DNA of 64,000 nt from Hydrogenophaga sp. PAMC20947 (GTDB lineage: Bacteria; Pseudomonadota; Gammaproteobacteria; Burkholderiales; Burkholderiaceae_C): the NCBI RefSeq assembly GCF_004795855.1, contig NZ_CP039252.1, positions 3,906,001 to 3,970,000 on the forward strand, in the 5' to 3' direction. Below the pieces are notes generated by a model that searched no databases, was not told the DNA's origin, and saw nothing but the letters and a program-made list of their open reading frames with translations. The translations under genes were made by a program, and so were the position numbers. How positions within the stretch are numbered: position 1 is the first letter of the stretch; every line of letters starts with the position of its first letter. Shown one piece after another: positions 9,602 to 18,431 of the stretch.

Positions 9602-9654
9602 GTGCGCACGTGTGTGTGCGCACCCTTGTGTGTGCGCGCATGTACGTGTGCGCG
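9602..9654. promoter_or_regulatory. Alternating purine-pyrimidine tract in the SET/topB divergent promoter
   Basis: Bases 9602-9623 (22 nt) and 9627-9654 (28 nt) alternate purine and pyrimidine without a break and are mostly GT/GC steps, the composition that most readily flips to Z-DNA under negative supercoiling. They fill more than half of the gap between two divergent genes, one encoding a topoisomerase. The tract is seen directly; the regulatory role is inferred. Confidence 0.5.
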
Positions 9655-9672
9655 AGAAAACAGATTGTAGAG

Positions 9673-12600
9673 ATGAAAACCCTGGTCATTGCCGAGAAGC
9701 CATCCGTGGCCCAAGACATCGTTCGAGCGCTCACCCCAGTGGCGGGCAAGTTCGAGAAACACGATGACCACTTTGAGAGTGAAACCTACGTGGTCACCTC
9801 CGCGGTGGGCCACTTGGTGGAAATCGCTGCGCCCGAGCAGTTTGATGTCAAGCGCGGCAAATGGAGCTTTGCCCATTTGCCGGTGTTGCCCCCCTATTTC
9901 GATCTCAAGCCGATCGACAAGACCAAGTCGCGCCTGTCGGCGGTGGTGAGGCTGGCCAAGCGCAAAGATGTGAGCCGCCTGATCAACGCCTGTGACGCGG
10001 GCCGCGAGGGTGAGCTCATCTTCCGCCTGATTGAGCAGTACGCCGGTGGCTTGAAAGGTGGGCAATACGCTGGTCTGGGCAAGCCGGTGAAGCGCCTGTG
10101 GCTGCAGTCCATGACGCCAGCCGCGATTCGCGATGGATTCGAGCACCTCAAGACCGACGAGCAGATGCAAGGCCTGGCCGATGCCGCGCGCAGCCGCTCC
10201 GAAGCCGACTGGATGGTCGGCATCAACGGCACCCGCGCCATGACGGCCTTCAATTCCCGCGACGGGGGCTTTTTCCTCACCACCGTGGGCCGGGTACAGA
10301 CCCCCACGCTGTCCATCGTGGTCGAGCGCGAGGAAAAGATCCGCGCCCACAGGAGCCGCGACTACTGGGAGATCCACGGTGGATTCCTGGCCGAGGCGGG
10401 TGAGTACCCTGGCAAGTGGTTCAATCCCGATTTCAAGAAGCCCACGGCTCAACAAATAGAAGAAGGCGCCGACGCCGAACTGAGGGCCGATCGCCTCTGG
10501 AGCGAGCGCGAAGCCATCGAAGTCGCCGACGCAGTGCGCGGCAAAACGGCCAGCGTCAAGGAAGAAAGCAAGCCCACCACGCAAGCCAGTGGCTTGCTGT
10601 ACGACTTGACCAGCCTGCAGCGCGAGGCCAACGGCCGCTTTGGCTTCTCAGCCAAGACCACGCTGCAGCTCGCGCAGAGCCTGTACGAGCGCCACAAGGC
10701 CCTCACCTACCCGCGGACCGACTCGCGCGCGCTGCCCGAAGACTATTTGCCCACGGTCAAAGAAACCTTCGCCATGCTGGCCGACAGCGGCATGAAGCAC
10801 CTGGCGCCCCACGCCAAGACCGCCATCGATGGCGGCTACATTCGCCCGTCCAAGCGCGTGTTCGACAACAGCAAGGTCAGCGATCACTTTGCCATCATCC
10901 CCACGCTGCAAGCCCCGAGCGGGTTGAGCGAAGCCGAACAGAAGCTCTACGACCTCGTCGTGCGCCGCTTCCTGGCCGTGTTTTTCCCGTCGGCCGAATT
11001 CACAGTGACAACGCGCATCACTTCCATCAGTGCCCCCACGCTCCCCGCTTCGCGTGGTTCGCTGCCCCCCGAGGGGGCTGCCGAAGTCTTGGGGCGGCCC
11101 GGCGACTCGGCCCGCGTCGTCCACCATTTCAAAACCGAAGGCAAGGTCCTGGTCAAACCGGGCTGGATGGCGGTCTACGGCAAAGAAGCAGCCGAAGACG
11201 TGACCGATGCCAAAGAGGGCGACAAGGGGCAAAACCTCGTGCCGGTGCGCGAAGGCGAATCCGTGCGTGCTGAAAGCGTCGACCCCAAGGCCCTGAAAAC
11301 CAAGCCGCCCGCGCGCTATTCGGAAGCCACGCTGCTGGGCGCCATGGAAGGCGCAGGCAAGCTGGTGGACGATGACGAGTTGCGCCTGGCCATGCAGGAA
11401 AAAGGCCTGGGAACGCCCGCCACGCGCGCGGCGACCATAGAAGGTTTGTTGACCGAAAAATACATGCTGCGCGAAGGCAGGGAAATGATTCCCACCGCCA
11501 AGGCCTTCCAGCTCATGACGCTGCTGCGTGGCCTGGGCGTGCAAGAGCTCTCCAAGGCCGAACTCACGGGCGAGTGGGAATACAAGCTGTCGCAGATGGA
11601 GCAGGGCAAGCTCAGCCGCGCCGAATTCATGGGCGACATCGCCTCCATGACCGAGCGCATGGTGATGAAGGCCAAGGAGTACGACCGCGACACCATCCCG
11701 GGCAACTACGCCACCCTGGAAACGCCCTGCCCGACTTGCGGCGGTGTGGTGAAAGAAAACTACCGCCGCTACACCTGCACGGGCAAAGACGGTGCCGGCG
11801 AAGGCTGTGGGTTCTCTTTCGGCAAATCGCCGGCTGGGCGCACCTTTGAGCCCGAAGAAGCCGAGTTGCTGCTGGCGAACAAACACATTGGCCCTCTGGA
11901 GGGTTTCCGCTCCAAAGCGGGCTGGCCTTTTGTGGCCGAAATCGTCATCAAGTTCAACGAAGAAGACAAGAACTGGAAGCTGGAATTCGACTTCGGCGAC
12001 GACAAGAAAAACGAAGAATCCGGCGAGATCGTTGACTTCACCGGAAGCGAAAGCCTGGGGGCATGCCCCATCTGCGGCAGCCCGGTGTTTGAGCACGGCA
12101 GCAACTTCGTCTGTTCCAAGACCGTGCCCACCGAGGCCCAGCCCACACCGAGCTGCACCTTCAAGAGTGGCAAGATCATCTTGCAGCAACCTGTCGAGCG
12201 CGAGCAGATGCAAAAGCTGCTGGCCAACGGCAAGACCGATTTGCTGGACAAGTTTGTCTCCATGCGCACGCGCCGTTCGTTCAAGGCCTTCCTGACCTGG
12301 GATGCCGAGGCGGGCAAGGTGAACTTCACGTTTGAGCCGCGCACCTCCAAGTTCCCTCCGCGCAAGACGGCGGCTGGAGCCCCGGCCAAAACGGCGGCCG
12401 CCAAGAAGGCCGCTCCGGCCAAGAAGGCCGCGGCCAAAAAGACGGCGGCTGCCAAGACGCCCAAAGCACCACGCAAGACCACCGCGGCCAGCGGCAAGCA
12501 ACCCAGCCCCGCCCTGATCGCCGTGATCGGTGACGGCCTGGTCTCAAGGCCCGAGGTCACGAAAAAGCTATGGGACTACATCAAGGCGCAGGGGCTGCAA

Positions 12601-12714
12601 GACGCGGCGGACAAGCGCAAGATCAACGCCGATGCCAAGCTGGAGGCCGTGTTCGGCAAGCCGCAGGTGACCATGTTCGAAATCGCCAAGCTGATCGGCC
12701 CGCATCTCAGCTAA
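9673..12714 (+). CDS. topB: DNA topoisomerase III with C-terminal SWIB domain
   Basis: 1013 residues. The type IA decatenase breaks one strand through a tyrosine. TOPRIM motifs are LVIAEKPSVAQDI (4-16) and DAGREGELI (about 107). The active tyrosine lies in YPRTDS (Tyr about 346). Two zinc-finger units follow (CPTCGG..., CPICGS...). A Lys/Ala-rich histone-H1-like linker (about 900-940) leads to a SWIB/MDM2-type domain (about 948-1013, RPEVTKKLWDYIKAQGL, TMFEIAKLIGPHL). About residues 453-480 look foreign and match an intergenic repeat (see repeat at 11033). ATG 9673 puts TOPRIM at the usual distance; the upstream open frame only translates the GT-rich tract. Confidence 0.92.
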   Translation: MKTLVIAEKPSVAQDIVRALTPVAGKFEKHDDHFESETYVVTSAVGHLVEIAAPEQFDVKRGKWSFAHLPVLPPYFDLKPIDKTKSRLSAVVRLAKRKDVSRLINACDAGREGELIFRLIEQYAGGLKGGQYAGLGKPVKRLWLQSMTPAAIRDGFEHLKTDEQMQGLADAARSRSEADWMVGINGTRAMTAFNSRDGGFFLTTVGRVQTPTLSIVVEREEKIRAHRSRDYWEIHGGFLAEAGEYPGKWFNPDFKKPTAQQIEEGADAELRADRLWSEREAIEVADAVRGKTASVKEESKPTTQASGLLYDLTSLQREANGRFGFSAKTTLQLAQSLYERHKALTYPRTDSRALPEDYLPTVKETFAMLADSGMKHLAPHAKTAIDGGYIRPSKRVFDNSKVSDHFAIIPTLQAPSGLSEAEQKLYDLVVRRFLAVFFPSAEFTVTTRITSISAPTLPASRGSLPPEGAAEVLGRPGDSARVVHHFKTEGKVLVKPGWMAVYGKEAAEDVTDAKEGDKGQNLVPVREGESVRAESVDPKALKTKPPARYSEATLLGAMEGAGKLVDDDELRLAMQEKGLGTPATRAATIEGLLTEKYMLREGREMIPTAKAFQLMTLLRGLGVQELSKAELTGEWEYKLSQMEQGKLSRAEFMGDIASMTERMVMKAKEYDRDTIPGNYATLETPCPTCGGVVKENYRRYTCTGKDGAGEGCGFSFGKSPAGRTFEPEEAELLLANKHIGPLEGFRSKAGWPFVAEIVIKFNEEDKNWKLEFDFGDDKKNEESGEIVDFTGSESLGACPICGSPVFEHGSNFVCSKTVPTEAQPTPSCTFKSGKIILQQPVEREQMQKLLANGKTDLLDKFVSMRTRRSFKAFLTWDAEAGKVNFTFEPRTSKFPPRKTAAGAPAKTAAAKKAAPAKKAAAKKTAAAKTPKAPRKTTAASGKQPSPALIAVIGDGLVSRPEVTKKLWDYIKAQGLQDAADKRKINADAKLEAVFGKPQVTMFEIAKLIGPHLS
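11033..11112 (+). repeat. Three-hairpin repeat copy inserted in frame within topB
   Basis: This stretch matches the reverse complement of the 84-bp array unit: shared CCCCCAC, TCGCTGCCCCCCGAGGGGGCTG and TTGGGGCGGCCC blocks in the same order. It encodes SRGSLPPEGA, which the array also encodes on its minus strand. The variable outer arms still pair (GCCGAAGTC with GACTCGGC). It adds about 27 codons without shifting the frame. Confidence 0.75.
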
Positions 12715-12756
12715 GCCGATCTAAACCCTTCCCCCATCGACAAGGAAATACGCCCC

Positions 12757-13410
12757 ATGAGCCTGAAACTGTTTTTCGCCCCCGGGGCGTGTTCTTTTGT
12801 GCCCCACGCCATGCTGGAAATCGCGGGCGTCAATTTTGAACCGGCCATGATCAAGCTGCACAAGGGCGAGCAGCGCACGGCCGACTACCTCTTGCTCAAC
12901 CCCCGCGGGCAGGTGCCGGTGCTGGTGGACGAAGGCGATGTGATCACCCAGATCGTGGCCATCCTGCTGCACCTGGACGCCAAGCTGCCGCAGGCCCATA
13001 TCTTCCCCGCCTCGGGTCAGGCGCGAACCCATGCGCTCTCGATGCTGGCCTGGATGAACAACACCGTGCACCCCACGTTCACGCACTTCTTCATGCCGCA
13101 GAAGTTCAGCGACGACGAAGCGGCGCAGCAAGCCATGCGCACGTTTGCCGTGGAGCGTTACCGCGAATGCCTGCAAGAAATTGAAGCCCTGGCCGCCAAG
13201 GCTTCACCCTGGCTGTTCGGCGAACACCCGGGTGCTGTGGATGCTTATGCGCTCACCTTGCTGCGCTGGGGTGGTTATGCCGGCATCGATCCGACCACCC
13301 TGCCCGCCACGTGGGCGCTGGTGCAGCGCTTTGCCGCTTTGCCCGCCGTGGCGCAAGCGGTGGAGCGGGAGCGCCTGCAGCTGAATGTGTACCAGGCCCC
13401 AGCGACTTGA
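12757..13410 (+). CDS. Glutathione S-transferase family protein
   Basis: 217 residues. A thioredoxin-fold N-domain (LKLFFAPGACSFVPHAML; the SCSxxPH-like motif of beta/Gst-A types) is followed by NPRGQVPVL, where the cis-Pro contacts glutathione, and a helical C-domain. It would conjugate glutathione to electrophiles or act in redox stress. The partner substrate cannot be told. It lies 42 bases after topB on the same strand; function suggests independent use. Confidence 0.85.
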   Translation: MSLKLFFAPGACSFVPHAMLEIAGVNFEPAMIKLHKGEQRTADYLLLNPRGQVPVLVDEGDVITQIVAILLHLDAKLPQAHIFPASGQARTHALSMLAWMNNTVHPTFTHFFMPQKFSDDEAAQQAMRTFAVERYRECLQEIEALAAKASPWLFGEHPGAVDAYALTLLRWGGYAGIDPTTLPATWALVQRFAALPAVAQAVERERLQLNVYQAPAT

Positions 13411-13531
13411 TCGCTGGCGGCAACGCTTCGGGTCAGGTTGACCCTGCTGGGCGCCGGGCCTCATAACCGCTTGCCATCCCTGTGAAAACAAGACGGACCA
13501 ACGCCGTTGTCGCTTTGACCGCAAACGGGTA

Positions 13532-14464
13532 TCAAGCGCCCATGTGTGCGCTTTGCAAGGCTTGCAGAAATGCCTGGGCCATCCGCAGCGGCCCGGGCGC
13601 ATGGCGCCAGATGCAGGCAAAGCGGCAGTCGTAGCGCAACACGGCGGGCGCCACGGCCCGCATTTGCCCGGCTTCCACAAACTGCCGAGCATAGTGATCG
13701 GGCAAAAAACCCACGTAAGCGCCCGAGAGAACGAGCGTGGCCACGGCCTCTTGGTCTGAGGCGGTGGCCGCGCGCTCCAGGCGGCGGGCGTGGGTGAGGG
13801 CCATGTTGGGTGAGTGGTATCCCAGGGCAGCGAGTTGTTGCTGGCTCAGGGCCGTCCAGTCGCGGGCGGCGTCGCCCGTGCTGTCGACCCAGGGATGGTC
13901 TGCGCTCGCATACAGCTGCATGGTTTCACCAAACAGGTCCAGGTAGTCCAGGCTCTCCGAGCGCCGGTGCTCGGGGATGATCCCCAGGTGGTATTGCCCG
14001 TCAATCACACCCCGCTCGATCATGCCAATGGGCCCCACATGCAGGTGCAGGTGAACCTGTGGCGCGATGTCGCGGAACTGGCGAATGGCCTGCGGGATGT
14101 GCGAGGCCGGATTGGAGGCGGTTTTTTCAAACAGCGCCACGTGCAGGTCGCCGCCCATGCGGCGGTGGATGTCGTGCAGCTGGCCGCGAAAGGCGTCGGT
14201 GGCCGCGAGCAGGTGTTGGGCGGCAGCGTACACCTGGGTGCCCTCGGGGGTCAGGGCGAAGCCGCTGCGCCCGCGCCGGCACAACACCAGCCCCAGCCGG
14301 GTTTCCAGGTCCTTCACATGGCGGCTGATGGTGGACATGGCGAGGTTGAGCTCCAGCTCGGCCGCCGCCATGCCGCCGCAGTCGGCCACAGCCCGAAACA
14401 CCCTCAGGAGGCGCAAATCCACGTCGGCCATCTGGCCGATCAGGGCCTTGGCTTTATGTTGCAT
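13532..14464 (-). CDS. LysR-family transcriptional regulator
   Basis: 310 residues. The N-terminal winged helix-turn-helix (LRLLRVFRAVADCGGMAAAELELNLAMST) is followed by a LysR effector-binding domain. The internal ATG at 14431 may be the true start, since it puts the helix-turn-helix at the usual distance from the N-terminus. It is divergent from the omega-aminotransferase gene, and the gap holds a perfect TTGTCA-N11-TGACAA dyad. It is probably the regulator of that gene, responding to an amine or amino acid. Confidence 0.88.
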   Translation of the reverse strand: MQHKAKALIGQMADVDLRLLRVFRAVADCGGMAAAELELNLAMSTISRHVKDLETRLGLVLCRRGRSGFALTPEGTQVYAAAQHLLAATDAFRGQLHDIHRRMGGDLHVALFEKTASNPASHIPQAIRQFRDIAPQVHLHLHVGPIGMIERGVIDGQYHLGIIPEHRRSESLDYLDLFGETMQLYASADHPWVDSTGDAARDWTALSQQQLAALGYHSPNMALTHARRLERAATASDQEAVATLVLSGAYVGFLPDHYARQFVEAGQMRAVAPAVLRYDCRFACIWRHAPGPLRMAQAFLQALQSAHMGA

Positions 14465-14467
14465 AAA

Positions 14468-14523
14468 TTGTCAAGTAAAGTGGTGTGAGTTGTCATTTTC
14501 ATTGAGTGACAAGATTCTGACAA
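14468..14523. promoter_or_regulatory. Putative LysR operator region
   Basis: A perfect dyad TTGTCA-N11-TGACAA spans 14490-14512, the classic T-N11-A LysR box. It is flanked by another TTGTCA (14468-14473) and another TGACAA (14518-14523). The four half-sites sit between the divergent regulator and aminotransferase starts. Confidence 0.65.
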
Positions 14524-14559
14524 TGGCCTGTCTGACCACCCCTTTCTTGAAAGCCTCGC

Positions 14560-15915
14560 ATGGACCTCAGCGATACCCAGCAATTGCAACAACCCGCCAT
14601 CCGCACCGACGCCGAGTGGCTGGCGGCCCACTGGATGCCGTTCAGCGGCAACCGCCAGTTCCAGCAGGATCCACGCCTGATCGTGCGCGGCGAGGGCGCG
14701 TACTACACGACCGCCGATGGCCGTCAGGTGTTCGACGGCCTGTCGGGGTTGTGGTGTTGTGGCCTGGGTCATGGGCGCAAGGAAATCGTGCAGGCGGTGA
14801 GCCAGCAAATCGCCACGCTGGACTATTCGCCTGCGTTCAACTTTGCACACCCGCTCTCCTTTGAGCTGGCCAACAAGATCGTGGAGCGCATGCCCGAGGG
14901 CCTCAACCGCGTGTTTTTCACGGGATCGGGCTCCGAGTCGGCCGACACCGCCTTGAAAATGGCCCGCGCTTACTGGCGCGTGCGTGGACAGGCGAGCAAG
15001 ACCCGTCTGATTGGGCGCCTCAAGGGCTACCACGGTGTGAACTTTGGCGGCATTTCGGTGGGTGGCATTCTGGGCAACCGCAAGCACTTTGGACAGGGCA
15101 TTGAGGCCGATCACCTGCCCCACACACAGCCGGTGAACGGCACTTTTGCGCGCGGCATGCCCAAGACCGGCGCCGAGCTCGCCGACGAGTTGCTCAACGT
15201 GATCGGGCTGCACGACGCGTCCAACATCGCCGCCGTCATCGTCGAGCCGTTTTCGGGTTCAGCGGGTGTGATCATCCCGCCTGAGGGCTATCTGCAGCGC
15301 TTGCGCGAGATCTGCACGGCCCACAACATCCTGCTGATTTTCGACGAGGTCATCACTGGTTTCGGCCGCACGGGTTACTGGACCGGGGCCGAAGCGTTTG
15401 GCGTCACGCCCGACATCCTCACCTTCGCCAAGCAGATCACCAATGGCACGCAGCCGCTCGGCGGCGTGGTCGTCAAGCAGGACATCTGCGACACCTTCAT
15501 GGCCGCTGGCGGCCCCGACTACGCCATCGAGTTTCCCCACGGCTACACCTACTCGGCCCATCCTGTGGCCTGTGCCGCGGGCCTGGCTTCGCTGGATCTG
15601 CTCGGCAGCGACCATGCGCTGGAGCGCGTGCGCGAGCTCACGCCGGTGTTGGAGCAGGCGGTTCACGGCCTCAAAGGGGTCAAGCATGTGGCCGATGTGC
15701 GCAACTTTGGTCTTGCCGCCGGCATCACCATTGACCCGCTGCCGGGCGAGCCCGCGCGCCGGCCTTTCGAGATCGCGATGGCCATGTACAAGAAGGGCTT
15801 TTATGTGCGCAATGGGGGCGACACCATCCAGCTCGCGCCGCCGTTCATCAGCACGCCGGCGGAGATCGATCGCATGGTGAGCGCGCTGGGCGAGACGCTG
15901 CAAGAACAAGCCTGA
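14560..15915 (+). CDS. Omega-amino acid (beta-alanine):pyruvate aminotransferase
   Basis: 451 residues; class III PLP-dependent aminotransferase. Landmarks are GLWCCGLGHG, GSGSESADTALKMAR, IFDEVITGFGRTG (PLP-binding Asp) and FAKQITNGTQPLGG (Schiff-base Lys). The start, with WMPFSGNRQF, is typical of beta-alanine/omega-amino acid:pyruvate transaminases, which make malonate semialdehyde and alanine. Exact substrate uncertain. Control by the divergent LysR protein is likely. Confidence 0.88.
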   Translation: MDLSDTQQLQQPAIRTDAEWLAAHWMPFSGNRQFQQDPRLIVRGEGAYYTTADGRQVFDGLSGLWCCGLGHGRKEIVQAVSQQIATLDYSPAFNFAHPLSFELANKIVERMPEGLNRVFFTGSGSESADTALKMARAYWRVRGQASKTRLIGRLKGYHGVNFGGISVGGILGNRKHFGQGIEADHLPHTQPVNGTFARGMPKTGAELADELLNVIGLHDASNIAAVIVEPFSGSAGVIIPPEGYLQRLREICTAHNILLIFDEVITGFGRTGYWTGAEAFGVTPDILTFAKQITNGTQPLGGVVVKQDICDTFMAAGGPDYAIEFPHGYTYSAHPVACAAGLASLDLLGSDHALERVRELTPVLEQAVHGLKGVKHVADVRNFGLAAGITIDPLPGEPARRPFEIAMAMYKKGFYVRNGGDTIQLAPPFISTPAEIDRMVSALGETLQEQA

Positions 15916-16019
15916 GGACCCGGCTGCGTGCCCAGCGTGATGTGGGGTGCATCGATCCCATCACACGCGGTGTTCGCGTTGGCCATCAAGGCACCCGACC
16001 CAGGCGCCACGGCTTGAGC

Positions 16020-17534
16020 TCAGTCCTCTGACGGGTGGGCTTTGGGTGCAAACCGCACCGACACCCGCAAGCCCCGGTGGGTGGGGTTGTTGTGGGCGTC
16101 TTCCATGTGCACCGTGGCGCCATGCTGCTGGGCGATTTCATGAACGATGGCCAGGCCCAGCCCCGAGCCGTCGACGTTGGTCCCCAGCGCACGGTAAAAC
16201 GGCTGCAACACCAGCTCGCGCTCGTTCTCCGGAATGCCCGGGCCGTTGTCTTCCACTTGCAGAATCTGCACGCCGCTGAAGCGGTCGAAGAGCACATGCG
16301 CGGTCACCACGCCTCCCTTTCCCGAGTAGTGCACGGCGTTGTCGACCAGGTTGCGCACCATTTCCTGCAGCAGGGTGGGGTTGCCGTCCATGATGCCGTT
16401 GGGCGGCATCATGTCGGGGCCGTCGTAGCCGAGGTCGACGCCGTGTTCCAGCGCACGCGGCACCGAGTCGCGCACCACGCCGGTCACCAGCCGGGCCAGG
16501 TCGATCTGTGCCGTGGGCAGGGTGCGTCCGGTGGTTTCCGCGCGGGCCAGAGCCAACAGCTGGTTGACGGTGTGGGTCGCGCGCGTGCTGGCGCGTGCAA
16601 TCTGCTGCAGCGAGCCCCGGATCTCCTGGGGGTCGCTCTCCCGCTGCGCCAGCTCGGCCTGCATGCGCAAGCCCGCCAGCGGTGTCTTGAGCTGGTGGGC
16701 CGCGTCCGCCAGAAAGCGTTTTTGCGTGGTGAGCGAGGCTTTCAACCGCGTCAGCAAATCGTTGATCGATGAGACCAGCGGCGCCACTTCCTGGGGGATG
16801 AACGATTCTTCGATGGGGCTCAGATCATCGGGCTTGCGGGCCCGAATGCGCTGCTCCAGCTCGTTGAGCGGGCGGATGCCGCGCACCAGCGCCAGCCACA
16901 CCAGCAACACCGCCAGCGGCAAGATGACAAACTGCGGCACCATCACGCCCTTGATGATTTCCGTGGCCAGGGTGGAGCGCTTGCCCTTGGTCTCGGCCAC
17001 CTGCATCAGCACCAGGTGGCGGGGATCGCTGGTGCGCGAAAGCCAGGCGTAGGCCACCCGCACTTCGTCGCCGCGCACCGTGTCGTTGCGCAGCATCACA
17101 CGGCCTGGCTCCGGGGTTTCGTTGTCCTGGGGCAGCGGAAAATCGCCTTCGCCGCTGATCAGCAAGTGGCTGCGCGGGTCCAGCACCTGGTAGTAAACAA
17201 GATCGCTGTCGTCGGCCCGCAGCAGATCGCGCGCTTGCGGCGCGAGACGGAAGCTGACCACGTTGTCATGGGCCACCACAAACTGCGTGAGCGCCAGCAG
17301 GTTGAACTCCAGCGCGCGGTCAAACGGCTTGCTGGCAATGCCCTGCGCCACAAACCAGGTCAAGGCCAGAGAGAGCGGCCACAGCAAAAGCAGCGGCGTG
17401 AGCATCCAGTCCAGGATTTCACCAAACAGGCTGCGTTGTTCCCGTTGGAACAGGCCGAAGGACATCGGACCGAAACGCTCGTCCGCCGGGACGGGCGCCT
17501 CACCCGACGCGGCGGAGTCAGGGTTTGTTGACAC
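16020..17534 (-). CDS. Two-component sensor histidine kinase, TctE-like
   Basis: 504 residues. Two membrane helices (about 43-65 and 210-230) flank a periplasmic 2CSK_N-like sensor. A HAMP-like linker, the phosphoacceptor FLADAAHQLKTPLAG (His about 279) and an HATPase domain (NLVDNAVHYS, DNGPGIP, GSGLGLAIV) follow. It phosphorylates the regulator encoded 47 bases upstream on the same strand. TctE relatives sense carboxylates; the signal here is unknown. Confidence 0.9.
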   Translation of the reverse strand: MSTNPDSAASGEAPVPADERFGPMSFGLFQREQRSLFGEILDWMLTPLLLLWPLSLALTWFVAQGIASKPFDRALEFNLLALTQFVVAHDNVVSFRLAPQARDLLRADDSDLVYYQVLDPRSHLLISGEGDFPLPQDNETPEPGRVMLRNDTVRGDEVRVAYAWLSRTSDPRHLVLMQVAETKGKRSTLATEIIKGVMVPQFVILPLAVLLVWLALVRGIRPLNELEQRIRARKPDDLSPIEESFIPQEVAPLVSSINDLLTRLKASLTTQKRFLADAAHQLKTPLAGLRMQAELAQRESDPQEIRGSLQQIARASTRATHTVNQLLALARAETTGRTLPTAQIDLARLVTGVVRDSVPRALEHGVDLGYDGPDMMPPNGIMDGNPTLLQEMVRNLVDNAVHYSGKGGVVTAHVLFDRFSGVQILQVEDNGPGIPENERELVLQPFYRALGTNVDGSGLGLAIVHEIAQQHGATVHMEDAHNNPTHRGLRVSVRFAPKAHPSED

Positions 17535-17581
17535 GGGTTCTTTTTCGAGCGGAAACAGAAGGCGAGCGGTGCCAGCAGAGC

Positions 17582-18256
17582 TTAGCCGGGGATCTTTTCA
17601 AGGCAATAACCCAGACCGCGAACGGTGGCGATGCGGATCGGTCCTTTTTCGATTTTCTTGCGCAGGCGGTGGATGTACACCTCAATGGCGTTGTTGCTGA
17701 CCTCTTCACCCCATTCGCACAACCGCTCGACCAGCTGATCCTTGCTCACCAGCCGGCCTGAGCGCTGCAGCAAGACCTCCAGCAACCCCAGCTCACGTGC
17801 GGACAGCTCGATCATCTTGCCGTCGATGGTGGCCACACGGCCCGCCTGGTCGTATTCCAGCGGTCCGTGCTTGATGCAAGAGGTTGCACCCCCCATGCCG
17901 CGTCGGGTGAGCGCGCGCACGCGGGCTTCCAGCTCCTGCAGTGAAAACGGCTTGGCCATGTAGTCGTCGGCGCCGTAGTCCAGGCCTTTGACGCGTTCCT
18001 CCACGCTGTCGGCGGCGGTCAGGATCAACACCGGGACGGTGGAGCCTCGCGAGCGCAAGCGCTTGAGCACTTCGAGGCCGTGCATTTTGGGCAGCCCCAG
18101 ATCCAGGATCAGCAGATCGAACTCGTTGTTCGTCATCAGCGCGGCGTCGGCTTCGCTGCCGCTGGCGACATGATCGACCGCGGCGCCGGCAGCGCGCAAG
18201 CTTCGCAACAGGCCATCGGCCAGTACCTGGTCATCTTCTGCAATCAGGATGCGCAT
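17582..18256 (-). CDS. OmpR-family response regulator (TctD-like)
   Basis: 224 residues. Receiver domain with acidic residues at 7-9, phosphoacceptor Asp52 in LLILDLGLPKMHG and YMAKPFS lysine near 103. A winged-helix DNA-binding domain ends in VRGLGYCLEK. ATG 18256 is chosen because MRILIAEDD is the normal start; the upstream extension to 18364 has none of the family. Cognate of the adjacent kinase. Confidence 0.92.
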   Translation of the reverse strand: MRILIAEDDQVLADGLLRSLRAAGAAVDHVASGSEADAALMTNNEFDLLILDLGLPKMHGLEVLKRLRSRGSTVPVLILTAADSVEERVKGLDYGADDYMAKPFSLQELEARVRALTRRGMGGATSCIKHGPLEYDQAGRVATIDGKMIELSARELGLLEVLLQRSGRLVSKDQLVERLCEWGEEVSNNAIEVYIHRLRKKIEKGPIRIATVRGLGYCLEKIPG

Positions 18257-18431
18257 CCAAGTCTCCTCGTGGGCCTGCGGAAGGCGGCCCCTTTTGTTGT
18301 GACGGACCCCGCTGCAGGGCCCCAGGTCGGTGTTGACCACACGGGCCGCGCCCGAATGGCACATGAAACGCCAGCCTCAAGCCATTCTAGGCCGTGATGC
18401 CTCGTGTTTTGCGCCCGTGACCCCCGGGGTT

